Source of the DNA: Verrucomicrobiaceae bacterium
Lineage (GTDB): Bacteria > Verrucomicrobiota > Verrucomicrobiia > Verrucomicrobiales > Verrucomicrobiaceae
Direction: 5' to 3'
NCBI GenBank assembly: GCA_016795365.1
Contig: JAEUHN010000026.1
Span: 186,001-250,000, forward strand
DNA: 64,000 bases
Shown: positions 18,077-26,567 of the stretch, piece by piece
Layout: every line of letters starts with the position of its first letter
Numbering within the stretch: position 1 is the stretch's first letter
The notes under the pieces: generated by a model
The model's database searches: none
Seen by the model: the letters and a program-made list of their open reading frames with translations, nothing else
Told to the model about the DNA's origin: nothing
Translations under genes and position numbers: made by a program

Positions 18077-19480
18077 ATGCCGAACGTCCGTCGCCTCTCT
18101 CGCCGCTCCTGGCTTCAGCGCACTGCCGCTGGGTTTGGTGCGCTGGCGTTGCATGACATCGTCCAGGCAGCGTCGAGTCCGCTCGTTGCGAGATCACCGC
18201 AGCTTCCGGCCAAGGCGAAGCGCGTCATCTTCTTGTTCATGTCAGGTGGACCGTCGCAGCCGGATCTGTTCGATCCGAAGGACTACATCGCGCGGATGCA
18301 TGGCAAGACGATCTCCGCCCCGATCAACACGAATGAGCTGCGCGTGGGCACGGACAAGTTCCTCGCGCTGGCCACGCAGGCGGCGGTGCGCCCTCGGGGA
18401 CAAAGCGGCATGATGATCTCTGACTTGTTGCCGCACACCGCGACGATTGCGGACGAGCTTTGCCTCCTGCGTGCAGTCCATTCGGACAACAACCAGCACC
18501 AGCCAGCGGCGCTGCAATTTCAAACTGGCGTCACTGCAGAAGCTCGTCCGTCTATGGGCTCGTGGATCAGCTACGGAATCGGCACCGAGAACCAAGATCT
18601 GCCGAGCTTCATCACGATCCACCCCGACAGCGACACTCGTCTCTACGGTTCGTCATTCCTGCCGGCAGCGCATCAAGGCACGAAGGTGGTCATGCCGCAG
18701 AGCGACAAAGATTCGCCCATCGACTACCTGCGTGATGTGTCGGGTGACGCGAAGACGCAACGTGCTCGACTTGATTTTACGCAGCGTATGAACCGCCGCC
18801 TGCTGGAGCAATCGCACAACGATGCGCACATGGAAGGCATGATCGAGAGCATGGAGATCGCGTTTCGCATGCAGACGGCGACGCCTGAACTCGTGGACCT
18901 CTCCAGCGAATCCGAAGCCACGAAGCAACTCTACGGTGTGGGCAACAAGGACTGCGACAAGAACGCCCGTGCCTGCCTGCTTGCGCGTCGTCTCAGCGAG
19001 GCGGGCGTGCGGTTCGTGCAGGTCACGATGGGAGGCTGGGATCATCACGGTGACATCCGCAATGCCCTGCCGAAGAGCTGCGCGGCCAGCGATCAGCCGT
19101 GCGCCGCTTTGATCAAAGACCTCAAGTCTCGCGGTCTGCTTGAGGACACGTTGGTTGTGTGGAGCGGCGAGTTCGGTCGCACACCGTGGAGCCAGGACCT
19201 CAGCGGCACCTCACCCATCGACAAGCATGGCCGCGAGCATCAGCCCGAAAGCTTCTGCACCTGGATGGCGGGCGGTGGTGTGAAGCGTGGCTTCACCTTT
19301 GGTGAAACGGATGATTTTGGATTCAGACCTGTCGCTGGCAAAGTTCACCTGCATGACCTGCATGCGACCATCCTGCATCAGCTGGGGCTCGATCACGAGC
19401 AACTCACGTGGCGGCACCTCGGTCGCGATTACCGTCTGACGGATGTCTATGGCAATGTGGTGAAGGAGATTCTGGCGTGA
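18077..19480 (+). CDS. DUF1501 family secreted protein, second copy
   Basis: 467 residues. The N-terminus has a twin-arginine signal (LSRRSWLQRTAAGFGALALHDI). Motifs match the copy at 15144: FLFMSGGPSQPDLFDPK, GSWISYGIGTENQDLPSFI, FRMQTATPELVDLSSES, FVQVTMGGWDHHG and WSGEFGRTPWSQ. The closing module (HLHDLHATILHQLGLDHE) is typical. It follows glpD by 30 bp and has no DUF1549 partner immediately adjacent, so it may work with the pair at 10467-15139. Confidence 0.87.
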   Translation: MPNVRRLSRRSWLQRTAAGFGALALHDIVQAASSPLVARSPQLPAKAKRVIFLFMSGGPSQPDLFDPKDYIARMHGKTISAPINTNELRVGTDKFLALATQAAVRPRGQSGMMISDLLPHTATIADELCLLRAVHSDNNQHQPAALQFQTGVTAEARPSMGSWISYGIGTENQDLPSFITIHPDSDTRLYGSSFLPAAHQGTKVVMPQSDKDSPIDYLRDVSGDAKTQRARLDFTQRMNRRLLEQSHNDAHMEGMIESMEIAFRMQTATPELVDLSSESEATKQLYGVGNKDCDKNARACLLARRLSEAGVRFVQVTMGGWDHHGDIRNALPKSCAASDQPCAALIKDLKSRGLLEDTLVVWSGEFGRTPWSQDLSGTSPIDKHGREHQPESFCTWMAGGGVKRGFTFGETDDFGFRPVAGKVHLHDLHATILHQLGLDHEQLTWRHLGRDYRLTDVYGNVVKEILA

Positions 19481-19516
19481 CGGCGCCCGACTGATCGAGG
19501 GATTCAAGTGCGCACC

Positions 19517-21658
19517 TCACTTTCTGTCGTTCTTGACGATGCTCGCCTGGATCAAGAAAAAGATGGCAGTCTTCGAATTGCCCCAGGTGGGCAGCTTTCT
19601 GAGGTCCACGTCGTTTCGGTTTTGGGCGGTCTTGCTGATCGGGTCGAGGGTGATTGCGGGTTCGTTCGCTGATCCTCCGAGAATGACATAGGAGCCGTCG
19701 GCGATGGTGACGTTGGTTCTTATCTTGCTGGTCGAGAAGACAGGCTGAGGAATGCGGTTCTCGGTCAGCGTCAGTTCCACGCGAGAGCCGACGTTGCTCT
19801 CGTCTCTTTCTTTGATCGGCGAGCCGTAGTTGATGAAGCCTTCGAAGGAGGTCAGCTCGGGTGCGAGTTGCAGATCAATGCTTCCATCCTGATCAACGAC
19901 CGCCTCGGTTTCCATGCGAAGTCCGACTGGACGCATCTCAAAGGCGGTGGGTGTGGCGGGCGTCACCGGTCCTGCTTTGCCTGTGATCTTATCTGGCTCT
20001 GGGACATTGGGGGGATCGAATTCCGTTGGATAAAGGAACTCGCGCACTACTTCAATGGAGGAACGTTCTCCGCTCTTCGCTGTCGTCGTCGGCGTGGCCA
20101 TGAGCTTGATGTCCTTGTCTTCGCGCAACTTGAGCAGCAGAGCCTTGCCTTGATCTTCCGTCAGCACGCCACGCATTTCGAGGCGTGGACTGGAGGACTC
20201 TTCGACGAAGTGTTTCAGATGCTCGGGCGTAACCGGCACCTCGAATGCAAACATGCTCATCCGCACCTGTTTGGTGGTAGGACCGCCACGATTGATCAGC
20301 GTGGTAATCTTGGTGTGGTTGGCGTCATCAGCCCACACTTTCATCGCGCGTTCATCCGCCATGACCAGGGCCTCGCCATTTGGATTGGGCTGAAACGCGA
20401 TGCCCTCGTCCAGGAGTCGGGTGCGAATGCGCATCGCGAGCTGCACGAGATCGGACGTTTTCGATGGAATTAAAGAGGCTTGAATTTTGGGAGCAAAGGG
20501 ATCGACGGGAGCAGGAGTAGGCGCTGGCGGAGCTGCGCCGATCAACCGGTGAAACTGGGTGTCCGACAAGAAGTAGATCCGTGAATCATCGGTGGCGACT
20601 CGGTGTCCGCTGGCAGTTGCTTTCGGTGCCTCTCGGCACGCGCTCAGGCTGGACAGCAGCGAGGCAAGCGTGGTGCATCCCAGGGCGCTCAACCAAAGAC
20701 CTCTGACCGACAGTGTGCTGCGATCATGCTTGGTATCCAGGATCGCTGTCAGCCGTGCTTTCAGTTCACGTGCAGCCATGGATGCCATGCCAATCGCGAG
20801 AGCGGGTGCGAGTGCCAACGCATGTCCTTCCTTGCGGAGGGCAGTGATGGCCTGGATCAATTCGTCGGCGTAGTCCGCAGGCGACTGTTCGGAGTGCCGG
20901 AGCACATGGTCGTCGCAGGCGGACTCTCGGAGTTGAGCCAGACGCCGCTGAACGATCCACACGAACGGATGAAACCAAAGGCAGCACGCCGCGAGCGAGC
21001 ACGCCAGATGGGCGAGCGCATCGCGACGTTCGATGTGAGCGAGTTCGTGCTCGATTACCAGGCGCAGGCGCTCGTCACTCCAGGCTGCAAACGATGGCGG
21101 CAGCACGATCACGGGACAGAACACGCCCCAGGTCATGGGCATGATGGTGGCGCTGCTGACCAGCACTTCCACCGATGGATGGTGATTGATCATGCTCTGG
21201 ACTCTTCCGTTACTCACGCTCGTGCTGCGGCGACGAATCAAGCGCAGACGAAGCATCGAAAAGCCCAGCTTCCACAGGTTTAATGCCATGCCGATGAGCC
21301 AGATGAGCATCATCGCATTTACACCGGCAGACGATGTCTGAATTGTCGCTGTGGCAACGGCTTGGGAAGTTGCTGGCTGAGGTGGTTCATCGGAACTCGC
21401 GAGCGTCACGCGTGTCTGCCAAGTGGAGGGTGCTGGTTGTGCAGAAGATGAGGTCCAGCTCCATTGGGGTGACCGAAGTGCTCCGACCATGAGCAGAGGC
21501 ACGCTGCAAAGAGCGAGCACCAGCAGCGTGTGACGTTTGGCAGCCGACAGCTTCCAGACGCTGAGTGAAATGAACCATGCGAATGCGAGAAGGATCGTTG
21601 CCTGAAGTGTGGCGTCGCCAAGCCAGGCAAGGTCTGAAGGCAGATGATGGGCGTTCAT
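19517..21658 (-). CDS. BlaR1-type M56 metallopeptidase with secretin-like C-terminal domain
   Basis: 713 residues. The N-terminal half is the BlaR1/MecR1 layout: transmembrane helices at about 14-34, 42-60 and 113-133, the zinc site HELAH (204-208) and RESACDDHVLRH, then a helix (~321-345) ending the membrane part. The exported C-terminal half is not a beta-lactam sensor. From ~455 it reads like a secretin core: FAFEVPVTPEHL, MATPTTTAKSGERSSIEVVREF, LAPELTSFEGFINYG, TNVTIADGSYVILGG and a closing FFLIQASIV. BlaR1-like proteases cleave the paired BlaI repressor on sensing. The start overlaps the blaI-like stop (ATGA), supporting that pairing. Confidence 0.85.
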   Translation of the reverse strand: MNAHHLPSDLAWLGDATLQATILLAFAWFISLSVWKLSAAKRHTLLVLALCSVPLLMVGALRSPQWSWTSSSAQPAPSTWQTRVTLASSDEPPQPATSQAVATATIQTSSAGVNAMMLIWLIGMALNLWKLGFSMLRLRLIRRRSTSVSNGRVQSMINHHPSVEVLVSSATIMPMTWGVFCPVIVLPPSFAAWSDERLRLVIEHELAHIERRDALAHLACSLAACCLWFHPFVWIVQRRLAQLRESACDDHVLRHSEQSPADYADELIQAITALRKEGHALALAPALAIGMASMAARELKARLTAILDTKHDRSTLSVRGLWLSALGCTTLASLLSSLSACREAPKATASGHRVATDDSRIYFLSDTQFHRLIGAAPPAPTPAPVDPFAPKIQASLIPSKTSDLVQLAMRIRTRLLDEGIAFQPNPNGEALVMADERAMKVWADDANHTKITTLINRGGPTTKQVRMSMFAFEVPVTPEHLKHFVEESSSPRLEMRGVLTEDQGKALLLKLREDKDIKLMATPTTTAKSGERSSIEVVREFLYPTEFDPPNVPEPDKITGKAGPVTPATPTAFEMRPVGLRMETEAVVDQDGSIDLQLAPELTSFEGFINYGSPIKERDESNVGSRVELTLTENRIPQPVFSTSKIRTNVTIADGSYVILGGSANEPAITLDPISKTAQNRNDVDLRKLPTWGNSKTAIFFLIQASIVKNDRK

Positions 21659-22059
21659 GACTTGGTCTTGCGTGGGGGTTGAGTGGCTTTGGCCTTGGCG
21701 ACGAAGTCGGCCAGATCGTCGAGTTCGGACTGGCTGATGCGCGCCTTGGGGTCGCTGAGGAAGGAGGCGAGCGCTTGAGTCACGGAGCCGTCGAAGAAGG
21801 TCTTGAGCACCCGGCCCAGTGCTGAGCGCCCCACGCTCTCGGGCTTGTGCGCGGGCTGATAGACGAACTCACGACCACGCTTGGTGTGCGTGAGGTGGCC
21901 CTTGTTCTCCAGGATGGTGACGAGGGAACGCAGCGCTGGTCGAGTTGGTGGATTAGCCATGCGCGCTTCGATGTCGGCGACGGTGGCTTCGCGTGCGGCA
22001 AACACGATGTCCATGATCTCTCGCTCGCGTCGGCTGAGGTGGGGCAGTGGATCCTTCAT
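21655..22059 (-). CDS. BlaI/MecI/CopY-family transcriptional repressor
   Basis: 134 residues. The winged helix begins LSRREREIMDIVFAAREATVADIEARM and continues with TRPALRSLVTILENKGHLTHTKRGREFVYQP, the classic BlaI recognition helix and wing. The C-terminus is the helical dimerisation part (VLKTFFDGSVTQALASFLSD). The M56 protein encoded next is its expected protease. Two matching palindromes lie immediately upstream of its start codon, so the operon is very probably self-repressed. No Shine-Dalgarno sequence is visible because the first palindrome starts two bases before the ATG. Confidence 0.92.
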   Translation of the reverse strand: MKDPLPHLSRREREIMDIVFAAREATVADIEARMANPPTRPALRSLVTILENKGHLTHTKRGREFVYQPAHKPESVGRSALGRVLKTFFDGSVTQALASFLSDPKARISQSELDDLADFVAKAKATQPPRKTKS

Positions 22060-22060
22060 T

Positions 22061-22082
22061 AAAAGCGGATTTTTCAGCTTTT
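22061..22082. promoter_or_regulatory. BlaI-type operator, site 1
   Basis: A 22-bp dyad: left arm AAAAGCGGA and right arm TCAGCTTTT, separated by four T, with 8 of 9 arm positions complementary. It abuts the start codon of the BlaI-like gene, so bound repressor would block initiation or early elongation. Site 2 repeats the same pattern 39 bp upstream. Confidence 0.75.
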
Positions 22083-22099
22083 AAGATCAGAGTCGAGAC

Positions 22100-22121
22100 A
22101 AAAGTTGAAAAATCAGCTTTT
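22100..22121. promoter_or_regulatory. BlaI-type operator, site 2
   Basis: A 22-bp dyad with left arm AAAAGTTGA and right arm TCAGCTTTT, separated by four A; 8 of 9 arm positions are complementary. With site 1 it defines the consensus AAAAGCTGA / TCAGCTTTT around a 4-bp spacer. The two sites are 39 bp apart start to start, and a promoter for the repressor-protease operon probably lies across them. Confidence 0.75.
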
Positions 22122-22159
22122 CGTAAGCCGATGCCGACGCGGGCGAATATTGCCAGGCC

Positions 22160-23398
22160 TTAGAGTTTCTCCGGCGTCTGAAGCAACTGCGCGACGCGTT
22201 GCAGCAAGCGGCCTGCGCCGCCGCCGTCAAGGATGCGGTGGTCGAAGCTGAGGGTCAGTTCGGCCATGGTGACAGGGATGAACTGATTCACCTCCTCGCT
22301 CCAGACGGGTTCCTTGCGGCCTGCGCCAAGGCCCATGACGAGGTTTTGCTCGGGCAGGGGAATGGGCGTGGCCCAGGCGATGCCGAAGGTGCCGAAGTTG
22401 GTTACCGTGGCGATGCCAGGCTTTGAGGCTTCGCGGGGCAGACGGCGATTGCGGGCGAGATCGACGAGTTCGTTGTAGGTGGTGACCATATCGCTGAGCT
22501 TGCGCTGATCGGCATCGCGGATGGTGGGGACCATGACTCCGTCTTCCACTTCGACTGCGAATCCGATATCGATCGCCATGGGATGCACGATGCGGTTGCC
22601 TACGAGTCGTCCGGCGACGGCGGTGTTTTCGGCGAGGGCAATGGCGAGGGCGCGGATGGCGTAGAGCGCGGGGCCGGGCTTGGGATTGGCTTTCTTGCGG
22701 TGCGCCAGCATGGCGTCCAGCATCACGGGGGTGCCGACGGTTGCGAGAGGACGGGTGCAACTGCGGCGCATGGCATCGGCCACGGCCATGCGCATCGGCG
22801 AGGCGGGCGTCATGCGATGCTGCTCCAGCGTGCGGAGGAATTGCTCGAAGTCCTCGACAGTGACTCGTCCACCAGCGCCTGTGCCTGCAACGCCAGCGAG
22901 GTCTGCGGCATTGAGACCCAGTTCGGTCATGCGCGCCCTCATGCGAGGTGAGATGTAGCTGGCTCCAGCAGCTCCCGCAGGCACGGGCAGGCCGCCAACG
23001 ACGGGCTCTACGGTGGGCTGCTTCTGGTAGATCGTTTCGTTCTCGTTTACCGCGAAGTGAACGACATCCTTCTTGGCGGCTGAGGCACGCTTGCCGGAAC
23101 TGGAGCGAGCGGGCTCGGGTGCAGGTGCTGTGACGCCGAGGGTGCGGGCATCTTCGTCGCTGACTTCGAGAGTGGCGAGGATGGCACCGACGGCATAGCT
23201 GGTGCCGACTTGAGCGTTGATGTTGCCGATGACTCCACTGGCAGGGGCGATCACACCCATGGTGGCCTTGTTGGTCTCCACTTCCATGAGGTCCTGGTCG
23301 GCCTGGACCTTGTCACCGGAATTGACCAGCAGCTTGACCACGGTGGCCTCAGCGATGGATTCGCCGAGCTGTGGCAGAAGGATGGGAATGGCGGGCAT
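22160..23398 (-). CDS. 2-oxoacid dehydrogenase E2 (dihydrolipoamide acyltransferase)
   Basis: 412 residues from ATG 23398. A TTG at 23440 overlapping the E1-beta stop would add 14 residues, but the family begins with MPAIPILLPQLGESI. A lipoyl domain (~3-78) has its lysine in VETNKATM. A peripheral-subunit-binding domain follows (~147-185; SPRMRARMTELGLNAADLAG), then the catalytic domain with the DHRILDG active-site motif near the C-terminus. It transfers acyl groups from lipoamide to CoA. Pyruvate or branched-chain specificity cannot be read from sequence alone. E1-beta and E1-alpha lie directly upstream; no E3 gene is in the window. Confidence 0.9.
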   Translation of the reverse strand: MPAIPILLPQLGESIAEATVVKLLVNSGDKVQADQDLMEVETNKATMGVIAPASGVIGNINAQVGTSYAVGAILATLEVSDEDARTLGVTAPAPEPARSSSGKRASAAKKDVVHFAVNENETIYQKQPTVEPVVGGLPVPAGAAGASYISPRMRARMTELGLNAADLAGVAGTGAGGRVTVEDFEQFLRTLEQHRMTPASPMRMAVADAMRRSCTRPLATVGTPVMLDAMLAHRKKANPKPGPALYAIRALAIALAENTAVAGRLVGNRIVHPMAIDIGFAVEVEDGVMVPTIRDADQRKLSDMVTTYNELVDLARNRRLPREASKPGIATVTNFGTFGIAWATPIPLPEQNLVMGLGAGRKEPVWSEEVNQFIPVTMAELTLSFDHRILDGGGAGRLLQRVAQLLQTPEKL

Positions 23399-23436
23399 CT
23401 TCGGAGGGATGAAGGATGAAGTCAGAAGGATGAAAC

Positions 23437-24402
23437 TCAATCACGCAGCAGGCGGCGCAGGGCATCGGTGATGCTGGCGACGGTGGGGCGATGGGCCTTC
23501 CAGAGGTTGGGGTGGTAGGGGATGGGCGTGTCCTTGGAGTTCAGGCGCTGCGGAGGTGCATCCAGCAGGTGGAAGGCCTCGGTAGCGACGCGGGCGAGGA
23601 CTTCGGCGGTGACGCCGCCCCAGGGGAAGGCTTCGCCCACGCAAAGCAAGCGCCCGGTGCGAGCGACGGAGGCTAGGATGGTATCGGTGTCGATCGGCTT
23701 CACTGAGCGTAGATCGACGACCTCCACCTGGTAGCCGTCGGCCTGCAACTCTTCGGCGGCGCGGATCGATTCGTGCAACATCGCGCTGTAGGTGACCACG
23801 GTGGCGTGGCGTCCGGGGCGTGCGATGCGGGCCTTGCCGATGGGCAGCTCACGATTGCCGAAGGACTCGGACTTGAGGTGGTAGTAGAGGAACTTGTGCT
23901 CGCAGAAGATGACCGGGTCCTGACACTCCACGGAATCGAGCAGCATCCAGTAAGCATCCTCCACCGTGGCAGGTGTGAGGATCACGAGGCCAGGATAGTG
24001 CGCATAAATGGCTTCCATGGACTGGCTGTGAAATGGGCCGCTGCCTGCGGTGCCGCCGGAGGGCAGACGGATCGTGATGGGGCACGGGGTGTTGGTGCGC
24101 CAGTAGAGGGTCGCGGCTTGATTGACGACTTGATTGAAGCCGACGGAACTGAAGTCGGCGAACTGCATCTCCAGGATTGGATGAGCACCTTCGATGGCGG
24201 CACCGATGGCCATGCCGACCATCGCGTCTTCGCTGATCGGGGCATCGAACACGCGGCCGGGGAACTCGTTTTGCAGGTTCTTCGTCGCCTTGAATGCGCC
24301 GCCGAATCCGCCGATGTCCTGCCCGTAGAGGAAGACGTTCGGGTTCTTGCGCAGCGCTTCGTATTGCGCTTCGCGGATGGCTTCGAGGTAGGTCAGACTC
24401 AT
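23437..24402 (-). CDS. 2-oxoacid dehydrogenase E1 component, beta subunit
   Basis: 321 residues from ATG 24402, selected because it overlaps the E1-alpha stop as ATGA; an upstream ATG at 24411 is less likely. Transketolase-like pyrimidine-binding part: MSLTYLEAIREAQYEALRKN, FLYGQDIGGFGGAF, FDAPISEDAMVGMAIGAA and ILEMQFADF. The C-terminal transketolase domain carries VVDLRSVKPIDTDTI. It forms the alpha2-beta2 TPP-dependent decarboxylase with the upstream gene product. A 38-bp spacer holding two TTCATCCTTC copies (minus strand) separates it from E2. Confidence 0.92.
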   Translation of the reverse strand: MSLTYLEAIREAQYEALRKNPNVFLYGQDIGGFGGAFKATKNLQNEFPGRVFDAPISEDAMVGMAIGAAIEGAHPILEMQFADFSSVGFNQVVNQAATLYWRTNTPCPITIRLPSGGTAGSGPFHSQSMEAIYAHYPGLVILTPATVEDAYWMLLDSVECQDPVIFCEHKFLYYHLKSESFGNRELPIGKARIARPGRHATVVTYSAMLHESIRAAEELQADGYQVEVVDLRSVKPIDTDTILASVARTGRLLCVGEAFPWGGVTAEVLARVATEAFHLLDAPPQRLNSKDTPIPYHPNLWKAHRPTVASITDALRRLLRD

Positions 24403-25442
24403 TCCAGCCACATGCCTTCGGCAAGCTCCGGTGTCGAGAGCGCGCGCCAGCTTTCTTTGAAGGGATCAGGCGCGGGCTCCTTCGTCACCTGGGCCATCGT
24501 TTTCTCAATCGCCGAGCGGCATTCCGCGCGCCAGCTTTCCACTTCAGCAGCCGTGCCCCAGCCTTCGGCGATCAGCCGTTGCTCGGCGACAACCATGCAA
24601 TCGCGTCCCACGGACGATTGCTTCATCGCATCGGGAATGTAGGAGGCGTCATCGTGCTCGCCATGGCCGGACAGGCGCAGCAGCGAGGCCACAATCATCT
24701 GCGGGCCGTGGCCCTCGCGAGCGCGGCGCACAGCGGTGCTGACGACGCGCAGGCATTCGACCAGATCGGTGCCGTCCACCGTGTAGCCATCAACGCCGTA
24801 GCCTTTGGCGCGATCAATGAGGTTCTCACAGGCAAACTGGCGGCTGTTCGCGGTGGAGTAGGAGAACTGGTTGTTCGTGATCGCCATGATCAGCGGAAGT
24901 TTTTCCACGGCGGCAAGGTTGAGCCCCTCGTGGAAAGCGCCTGTCGAGGTGCCGCCTTCGCCGATGGTGACGACGCCTACCGCATCACCCAGGCGGCCTT
25001 GCAGGCGTCGTGCGAATAGCATTCCAGCGACCACGCCGGTCATGCTGCCAATGTGCGAGATCATGGCTGGCAGGCCTTCCTTGGGGCGGCCGCGATGGAC
25101 ATTGCCGTCGCGTCCACGCATGGGGCCGAGCACGGATCCGAAGTAGGTGCGGAAGGCATCGAGCAAAGGCTCGCCCCAGGCGATGCGAGCGGCCTGGTCG
25201 CGAATAAAGGTGCCGAGGATGTCTTTGCCTTTGGTCAGCTGGCAGCCCAGGGCGGCGCTGTAGGCCTCCTGGCCTTTGCCCAGATACACACCGCCGACGA
25301 GGCGTCCTGCGCGGTAAAGGCTGGCGAGCTTGTCCTCTAGAATGCGGGACATCAGCATGGTGCGAAACGCCTTCACGTAATCATCGCGAAACTGCGCGGT
25401 GAAACCGGCGGCTAGTGATGGAGAAACGGTGGGAAGAGACAC
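24399..25442 (-). CDS. 2-oxoacid dehydrogenase E1 component, alpha subunit
   Basis: 347 residues. TPP-dependent E1-alpha fold: the FRTMLMSRILEDKLASLYRAGRL opening, GQEAYSAALG, then GRDGNVHRG and ISHIGSMTGVVAGMLFA. The TPP/magnesium motif reads TIGEGGTSTGAFHEGLNLAA and ends with MAITNNQFSYST. It decarboxylates a 2-oxoacid and loads the acyl group onto E2 lipoamide. It is the first gene of a three-gene leftward operon with E1-beta (ATGA overlap) and E2. The 165 bp upstream show no recognisable regulatory site. Confidence 0.92.
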   Translation of the reverse strand: MSLPTVSPSLAAGFTAQFRDDYVKAFRTMLMSRILEDKLASLYRAGRLVGGVYLGKGQEAYSAALGCQLTKGKDILGTFIRDQAARIAWGEPLLDAFRTYFGSVLGPMRGRDGNVHRGRPKEGLPAMISHIGSMTGVVAGMLFARRLQGRLGDAVGVVTIGEGGTSTGAFHEGLNLAAVEKLPLIMAITNNQFSYSTANSRQFACENLIDRAKGYGVDGYTVDGTDLVECLRVVSTAVRRAREGHGPQMIVASLLRLSGHGEHDDASYIPDAMKQSSVGRDCMVVAEQRLIAEGWGTAAEVESWRAECRSAIEKTMAQVTKEPAPDPFKESWRALSTPELAEGMWLE

Positions 25443-25607
25443 GGTGGTTGGAGGTGAGAAGGATTGATTCGACGACTAAAACGACGCAAGTCAGGCCATT
25501 CAAACGCTGGGGAGTTTGTCACGCTGCTGTCTTCATGTCCAGCATGAGTCTGTGACGCCCTTGCTATCATTTGTGCTTCGAGTGATCACGGCAACGCCAC
25601 GGACTGT

Positions 25608-26567
25608 TCACACGAGCGAGTGAGGCTCGAAGAGCACGCTGCGGCATTGGGTTTTGCCCGAGCTGTTCAGGCAGCGCCAGAACCACGTGGGAGCCAGCTG
25701 GGTGAGGGCATCCGTGACGCCATCGAGAATGCGGAACTGCCCGATGATCTCGGCCCCGTCCTGCACGTCCACGGAGCGGGCCGCGAGGGTGCCGGACAAG
25801 GTGGCTCCGCGCTGCAAAATGACGGGGCCCTCACAGATGAAATCGCCGGAGACGTGGCCGCGAACGATCATCTCCTTGGCCCGGACCTCATGGAGGAAGG
25901 TCACCTCGCAGTCGTGCATGATCTCCAGGCGCCCGCAGGCCACGGGATCAGGGACAAGGGTGGAAGTCTGAAACACCATCTCGCCGGGCACGGTGCGCAT
26001 CGCGCGCGTGGTTTGCTGCTCCATGCGTGAGAGCTTGCGCAGACACACGGGGCAGGTGGGCACCTTGCAAGAGCCCGCCGTGGTGACCGTGTAGAAAAAG
26101 TCAGCCTGCTCTGCGGGCAGGCGGGTCAGGATCTGGTGAAGCTGGGCGGCGTCGATGGCCTCGATGCCCACGTTGTGCGCTCGATTCTTGGCGGCTGCGG
26201 AAAAACCATCCGGCGCGACGAGCACGCCTCGCGTGGGCTCGCGGATGCGTTCCAACTCATTGATGAAGGCCTGCACCGTCTCCGGCGTGGCACCCCACTC
26301 GCGCCAGCCAACGAGCTTCACCAGGGCGCGGCGTTCGTGCAGGGACTTGGGCGCTTCCAGCATGGCGAACTGGACGGAACCGTCGAGCTGCACACGCGAA
26401 GGGCCGAGTTCGCAGCCCGCATTGGCAGCGATGGCACGCAGCAGTTCACCCAGGCGCAGCCAGTCCAGGCTGGCGATCAAGTCCGGGGACCATCCTTCGA
26501 CTCCACGCTCGGCATCGCCCCGGAGGGAAAAGCCAGTCAGAAGATCAGGGGTGAGGACGGAGGTCAT
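25608..26567 (-). CDS. Fusion of an Mrr-like (inactive) domain, zinc knuckle and bactofilin domain
   Basis: 319 residues. The first part (~27-160) resembles the Mrr-type restriction-endonuclease fold: D62-G-S then a core strand, and RGVLVAPDGFSAAAKNRAHNVGIEAIDAAQL, the family's final helix pattern. The expected (E/Q)xK catalytic pair is not there (the strand reads ALVKLVGW), so it is probably non-nucleolytic. Cys167, Cys172 and Cys175 (CPVC) suggest a zinc knuckle. The C-terminal part (~195-285; GRLEIMHDCEVTF, MIVRGHVSGDFICEGPVILQ, SVDVQDGAEIIGQF) has the short beta-helix repeats of bactofilins, which self-assemble into filaments. A scaffold role is inferred. Confidence 0.7.
   Translation of the reverse strand: MTSVLTPDLLTGFSLRGDAERGVEGWSPDLIASLDWLRLGELLRAIAANAGCELGPSRVQLDGSVQFAMLEAPKSLHERRALVKLVGWREWGATPETVQAFINELERIREPTRGVLVAPDGFSAAAKNRAHNVGIEAIDAAQLHQILTRLPAEQADFFYTVTTAGSCKVPTCPVCLRKLSRMEQQTTRAMRTVPGEMVFQTSTLVPDPVACGRLEIMHDCEVTFLHEVRAKEMIVRGHVSGDFICEGPVILQRGATLSGTLAARSVDVQDGAEIIGQFRILDGVTDALTQLAPTWFWRCLNSSGKTQCRSVLFEPHSLV

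Noticed and set aside
19517-21658. Calling the M56 protein a beta-lactam sensor because of BlaR1 similarity
   Set aside because: The exported half has no SxxK or KTG penicillin-binding motifs and instead reads as secretin-like.
23398-23440. TTG start for the E2 gene overlapping the E1-beta stop
   Set aside because: It would add 14 residues absent from the family; the ATG at 23398 begins exactly at the lipoyl domain consensus.
23773-24642. A 289-codon open frame on the plus strand
   Set aside because: It is antisense to the E1-alpha and E1-beta genes, whose motifs are unambiguous; long opposite-strand frames are expected at this GC content and it has no family features.
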